This document shows positions 61,579 through 64,000 of a stretch of DNA of 64,000 bases, one piece after another. The notes below the pieces were generated by a model that searched no databases, had not been told where the DNA came from, and worked only from the letters and a program-made list of their open reading frames with translations. The position numbers and the translations under genes are program-made. The stretch comes from CAYXLI01 sp964464925 (GTDB lineage Bacteria > Acidobacteriota > Terriglobia > Bryobacterales > Bryobacteraceae), in the NCBI GenBank assembly GCA_964464925.1, contig CAYXLI010000015.1, positions 62,001 through 126,000 on the forward strand, read 5' to 3'. Every line of letters begins with the position of its first letter. Position 1 is the stretch's first letter.

Positions 61579-62276
61579 GACTCGGGCGTGCCGTTGAAGC
61601 GATATCCGACCCACGGCTCAGTCGTAATCAGTTCCGGCGATTCTGATGCTTTCTCGACTTTCTTGCGTAAGTTCTTGATAAACACTCGCAGGTAGTCCAC
61701 CTGGTCACCATAGTCGGGCCCCCACACTGCTTGTAGCAGTTCCCTATGGGGAACGGCTTCATTTGCGTGCTGAATCAAATAGCGGAGGAGATCCAGTTCC
61801 TTGGGCGTAAGGTGGGCGGCTTCAGCGTCCTCTCTTTGCACAGTGCGTGCGGCGAAATCAATTAGCAGATCCCCTACGCGAAAGCGAGCCAACGGCGACT
61901 GCGCCGTTGCGGGCACCCTGCGTAAGGCCGCCCGAATTCGTGCGAGCAATTCGGGTGTGCTGAATGGTTTTGCGACATAATCGTCCGCGCCGGCATCCAG
62001 AGCCGCGACCTTGTCAGCCTCGGTGTTGCGAACCGTCAACATAATGATGGCTGCTGACGTATCCGGCCGCAGGGCTTTGCATGCCGCCAACCCTCCTATC
62101 CCAGGCATATTCACGTCGAGGAGAACCAGATCTGGCCGGAAAGCACGAACCTTATCGAGCGCCTCTTCGCCGCTCTTTGCGTCGTCTATTTCGTAGCCGG
62201 CACTTGTCAGAGTGGTGCGCAGAATGCGCCGAATTTGCGGCTCATCGTCGACCACAAGCACGCGTCCTGCACTCAT
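61572..62276 (-). CDS. kdpE: Response regulator KdpE
   Basis: A 234-aa OmpR-class regulator. The receiver has VVDDEPQIRRILRT, the phospho-acceptor in LVLLDVNMPGIGG (about residue 54), and YVAKPFSTPELLARI. The winged helix carries LTPKELDLLRYLIQHANEAV and YLRVFIKNLRKKVE. It overlaps the kinase gene by four bases and precedes the transport genes. Confidence 0.93.
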   Translation of the reverse strand: MSAGRVLVVDDEPQIRRILRTTLTSAGYEIDDAKSGEEALDKVRAFRPDLVLLDVNMPGIGGLAACKALRPDTSAAIIMLTVRNTEADKVAALDAGADDYVAKPFSTPELLARIRAALRRVPATAQSPLARFRVGDLLIDFAARTVQREDAEAAHLTPKELDLLRYLIQHANEAVPHRELLQAVWGPDYGDQVDYLRVFIKNLRKKVEKASESPELITTEPWVGYRFNGTPESL

Positions 62277-63724
62277 GCGCGTGCTCCCTCCTCTTGTTTC
62301 GGAAAACGCATGCGGAATGTAGTTTCGCCGGTTCGGCTCTTCATCGTCAAATCTCCTCTGTGCGCGCGCGCAATGCTATGGGCAATCGAGAGACCAAGGC
62401 CCGAGCCGGGAATTTTCTGTTTTACCGAAGGGCTACGGTAGAAGCGCTCAAAAATACGGCTTTGCTCAATGCCCGGGATTCCGGCCCCGTGATCCACAAT
62501 ATCGATTTGGAGCGATAACGGCTCGTTGTAAAGGTTCAACTCTATTGGCGAACCCGGAGGAGAGTATTTCAGAGCATTTGAAAGCAACTGCTTGACTGCG
62601 AGCTTCATGAGTCTGCGATCGACCGCAAGTTCCGCTTTCGATGCTTGCAAGGATATGCGCCTGCCTTCAAATTCCGCTCGCATGCTGTCCAGCAAGTCGG
62701 CAAGCAGCGTGTGCATATCGGTCATCTCGAGACGCACGTCGATGTGTGCGCTGTCCAACCTGGCCATCTCTACCGCATCATCGATCAGTTCCTCCAGGTG
62801 GTTCGCTTCTTCATCGGCGATCTGTATCAACTCTGTTCGGTTTGTAATGTGCTGCTCGGGGTTGGATAGCAATGCAGTAGTCGCAGCTTTGATGGAGGTG
62901 AGCGGTGTCTTGAACTCGTGCGACATCGCATCAATTAATGTCGTGCGCAGTTCCTCACTCTGACGGGCCGCCTCAATCTGATGCGCCATCTCCTGCGCTC
63001 TCGCCCTTTCCAGGCCGATCGCAACCAAATTGGCGATACCTTGAACCAGCGAGTCGGGCATCGCGCCGCCCTGGATGGCGAGGCTTGCGATGGGGGCTGT
63101 CCCCAACCGCACCGCCGTGATGACCCTCTGGTGTGAGGAGTCGTGGAAGTGGGCTCCCTGCCAAGCGGACTCCCGTAGCTGCTCCTCAACCCCCTCGAAC
63201 TCGAACGGACCGCCGCGATAGAACTGATCGCTGCGCCGGTCGTAGAGAACAACCGAAGTCAGTTCGAAGATTTCGGCCAATTTCGCCGCAAGCTGCCGCG
63301 CGAACGGCTCGCCCGCCTCGATGAGCAAGATGGCGCGCGAAAAGCTATAAAGCCGCTCCAAATCCAGCTGCCTGGCGACGGCCTCCTGCGCGCGCCGCCT
63401 GGCTGCGGTGGAAAGGCGGCTGGCGATGAGGGATGTCGTGAGAAAGCTGAAGAGCGCGACCCAGTTCTCCGGCTCGGCAATTGTTAACGTTCCTACGGGA
63501 GGCAAGAAGAAGTAGTTGTAAGTAAGAGTCGCGACAATGGAAGCCAGTCCTGCCTCGAGAAATCCCCAGAAGGTGCCAACCAGGAGCACCAACAGAAGGT
63601 AGGCGAAACCGATGGTAGCCGTGTTCATCGGTACTAAGAAGGCGCCTACGTAGGTGAGGGCGGCGACGGCGCCGAGCGAGGCGGCGGTCCGCAAGACCAA
63701 ATGGGCAGAACGGGATTTTCCCAT
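62273..63724 (-). CDS. KdpD-like sensor histidine kinase without the N-terminal KdpD/USP part
   Basis: A 483-aa protein. It starts with four membrane helices of the DUF4118 type (VAALTYVGAFLVPMNTATIG, TYNYFFLPPVGTLTIAEPEN), a GAF-like domain, then HisKA (MSHEFKTPLTSIKAATTALL) and HATPase (VDHGAGIPGIEQSRIFERFY, GSGLGLSIAHSIARAHRGD). In E. coli KdpD about 370 cytoplasmic residues come first; they are absent here and instead encoded twice at the operon end. The ATG at 63724 is chosen; a longer frame to 63823 has no family match. Confidence 0.9.
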   Translation of the reverse strand: MGKSRSAHLVLRTAASLGAVAALTYVGAFLVPMNTATIGFAYLLLVLLVGTFWGFLEAGLASIVATLTYNYFFLPPVGTLTIAEPENWVALFSFLTTSLIASRLSTAARRRAQEAVARQLDLERLYSFSRAILLIEAGEPFARQLAAKLAEIFELTSVVLYDRRSDQFYRGGPFEFEGVEEQLRESAWQGAHFHDSSHQRVITAVRLGTAPIASLAIQGGAMPDSLVQGIANLVAIGLERARAQEMAHQIEAARQSEELRTTLIDAMSHEFKTPLTSIKAATTALLSNPEQHITNRTELIQIADEEANHLEELIDDAVEMARLDSAHIDVRLEMTDMHTLLADLLDSMRAEFEGRRISLQASKAELAVDRRLMKLAVKQLLSNALKYSPPGSPIELNLYNEPLSLQIDIVDHGAGIPGIEQSRIFERFYRSPSVKQKIPGSGLGLSIAHSIARAHRGDLTMKSRTGETTFRMRFPKQEEGARA

Positions 63725-63819
63725 CGTTTGACTGCTGTAATCTCCCTCAATCCTACATCCGATGGCAAGGCGCAGTTCGGGAGGGTTGCTTAGCAAGCAC
63801 CGCGTTCGCGGGCGGGAAC

Positions 63820-64000
63820 TCAATTGCGATTCCCTGCTGCCTGCATCCGGATCTCTGTTTGGGTGCTGAGAGCAGCGACGCCCTTCCGTCCGCCCCTCTG
63901 GACTGCCATGATGAATTCGTGCTTGCCCGAATCCTGGCCTTTACACTGGCAATCCACACAACTACGGTCACCGGCACTGGCCTGACCATTTGTGCCGATA
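63820..64000 (-). CDS. Possible C-terminal part of an unknown protein, cut by window edge
   Basis: An open frame of 59 codons enters from the right edge and stops at 63820-63822. It reads in part GQASAGDRSCVDCQCKGQ, then GKHEFIMAVQRGG and MQAAGNRN. Codon choice is compatible with coding, but a second minus frame and a plus frame over the same bases are also open. No family is recognised. The 95 bp between it and the kinase gene hold nothing I can name. Confidence 0.3.
   Translation of the reverse strand, partial: IGTNGQASAGDRSCVDCQCKGQDSGKHEFIMAVQRGGRKGVAALSTQTEIRMQAAGNRN

Overview
The window looks like a chromosomal segment of an Acidobacteriota member of the Bryobacterales/Solibacter type. 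The strongest lineage marker is the secreted Ig-like protein at 22912-24633, whose C-terminus has the repeat style of the 'Solibacter C-terminal' (TIGR03437) family. GC-rich coding, ECF sigma/anti-sigma modules, a hopanoid locus, Kdo/lipid A genes (so a Gram-negative envelope) and many Sec/Tat-secreted unknowns agree with this. No rRNA, CRISPR array, insertion sequence or intact prophage was seen. There is one tRNA (Val-GAC), and two decayed gene fragments lie near 51.3 kb and 54.1 kb.

Layout. 1-7.4 kb: YjbQ-like protein (cut by the left edge), glmS, a baeRF3-like protein, an MFS/DUF6580/pyrophosphatase operon, a HEAT-repeat protein and a predicted M14-like zinc hydrolase. 7.5-12.5 kb: glutamate dehydrogenase, mutS, anmK. 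12.5-13.0 kb: a 500-bp non-coding stretch with four related strong hairpins, ending in a textbook terminator. 13-18.5 kb: GH2 and CE15 carbohydrate enzymes, tRNA-Val, thpR-plsY-gpsA. 18.5-22.7 kb: an ECF sigma/anti-sigma/DUF3106 module, a DksA-like protein, a phosphoesterase and an L-rhamnose isomerase. 22.7-32.5 kb: mostly exported or envelope proteins (TIGR03437 protein, acyltransferase fusion, 5'-nucleotidase, cyclophilin, DUF2911) and an amidase. 32.5-43.3 kb: a WaaA-LpxK fusion, then ispH-shc-hpnA-hpnG-two zinc dehydrogenases-hpnC-hpnD, a compact isoprenoid-to-hopanoid operon. 43.3-54 kb: a lipoprotein, a second ECF module with a secretin-like protein, rhamnulokinase, a Tat-exported unknown, a glycosyltransferase, a YheT hydrolase and two MacB/FtsX permeases.

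54.2-63.7 kb (all minus strand) is a complete but rearranged Kdp potassium system. In transcription order it runs: histidine kinase (membrane and kinase part of KdpD only), kdpE, a universal-stress-like protein, a 27-aa membrane peptide, kdpF, kdpA, kdpB, kdpC, then two tandem stand-alone KdpD N-terminal modules. The sensory half of KdpD is therefore separated from its kinase, duplicated, and placed at the far end of the operon.

The most interesting signals are the split and duplicated KdpD, the hairpin array after anmK, the hopanoid operon in which two zinc dehydrogenases sit where no HpnE is found, and the WaaA-LpxK fusion. All family calls come from reading motifs by eye; no database search was run.
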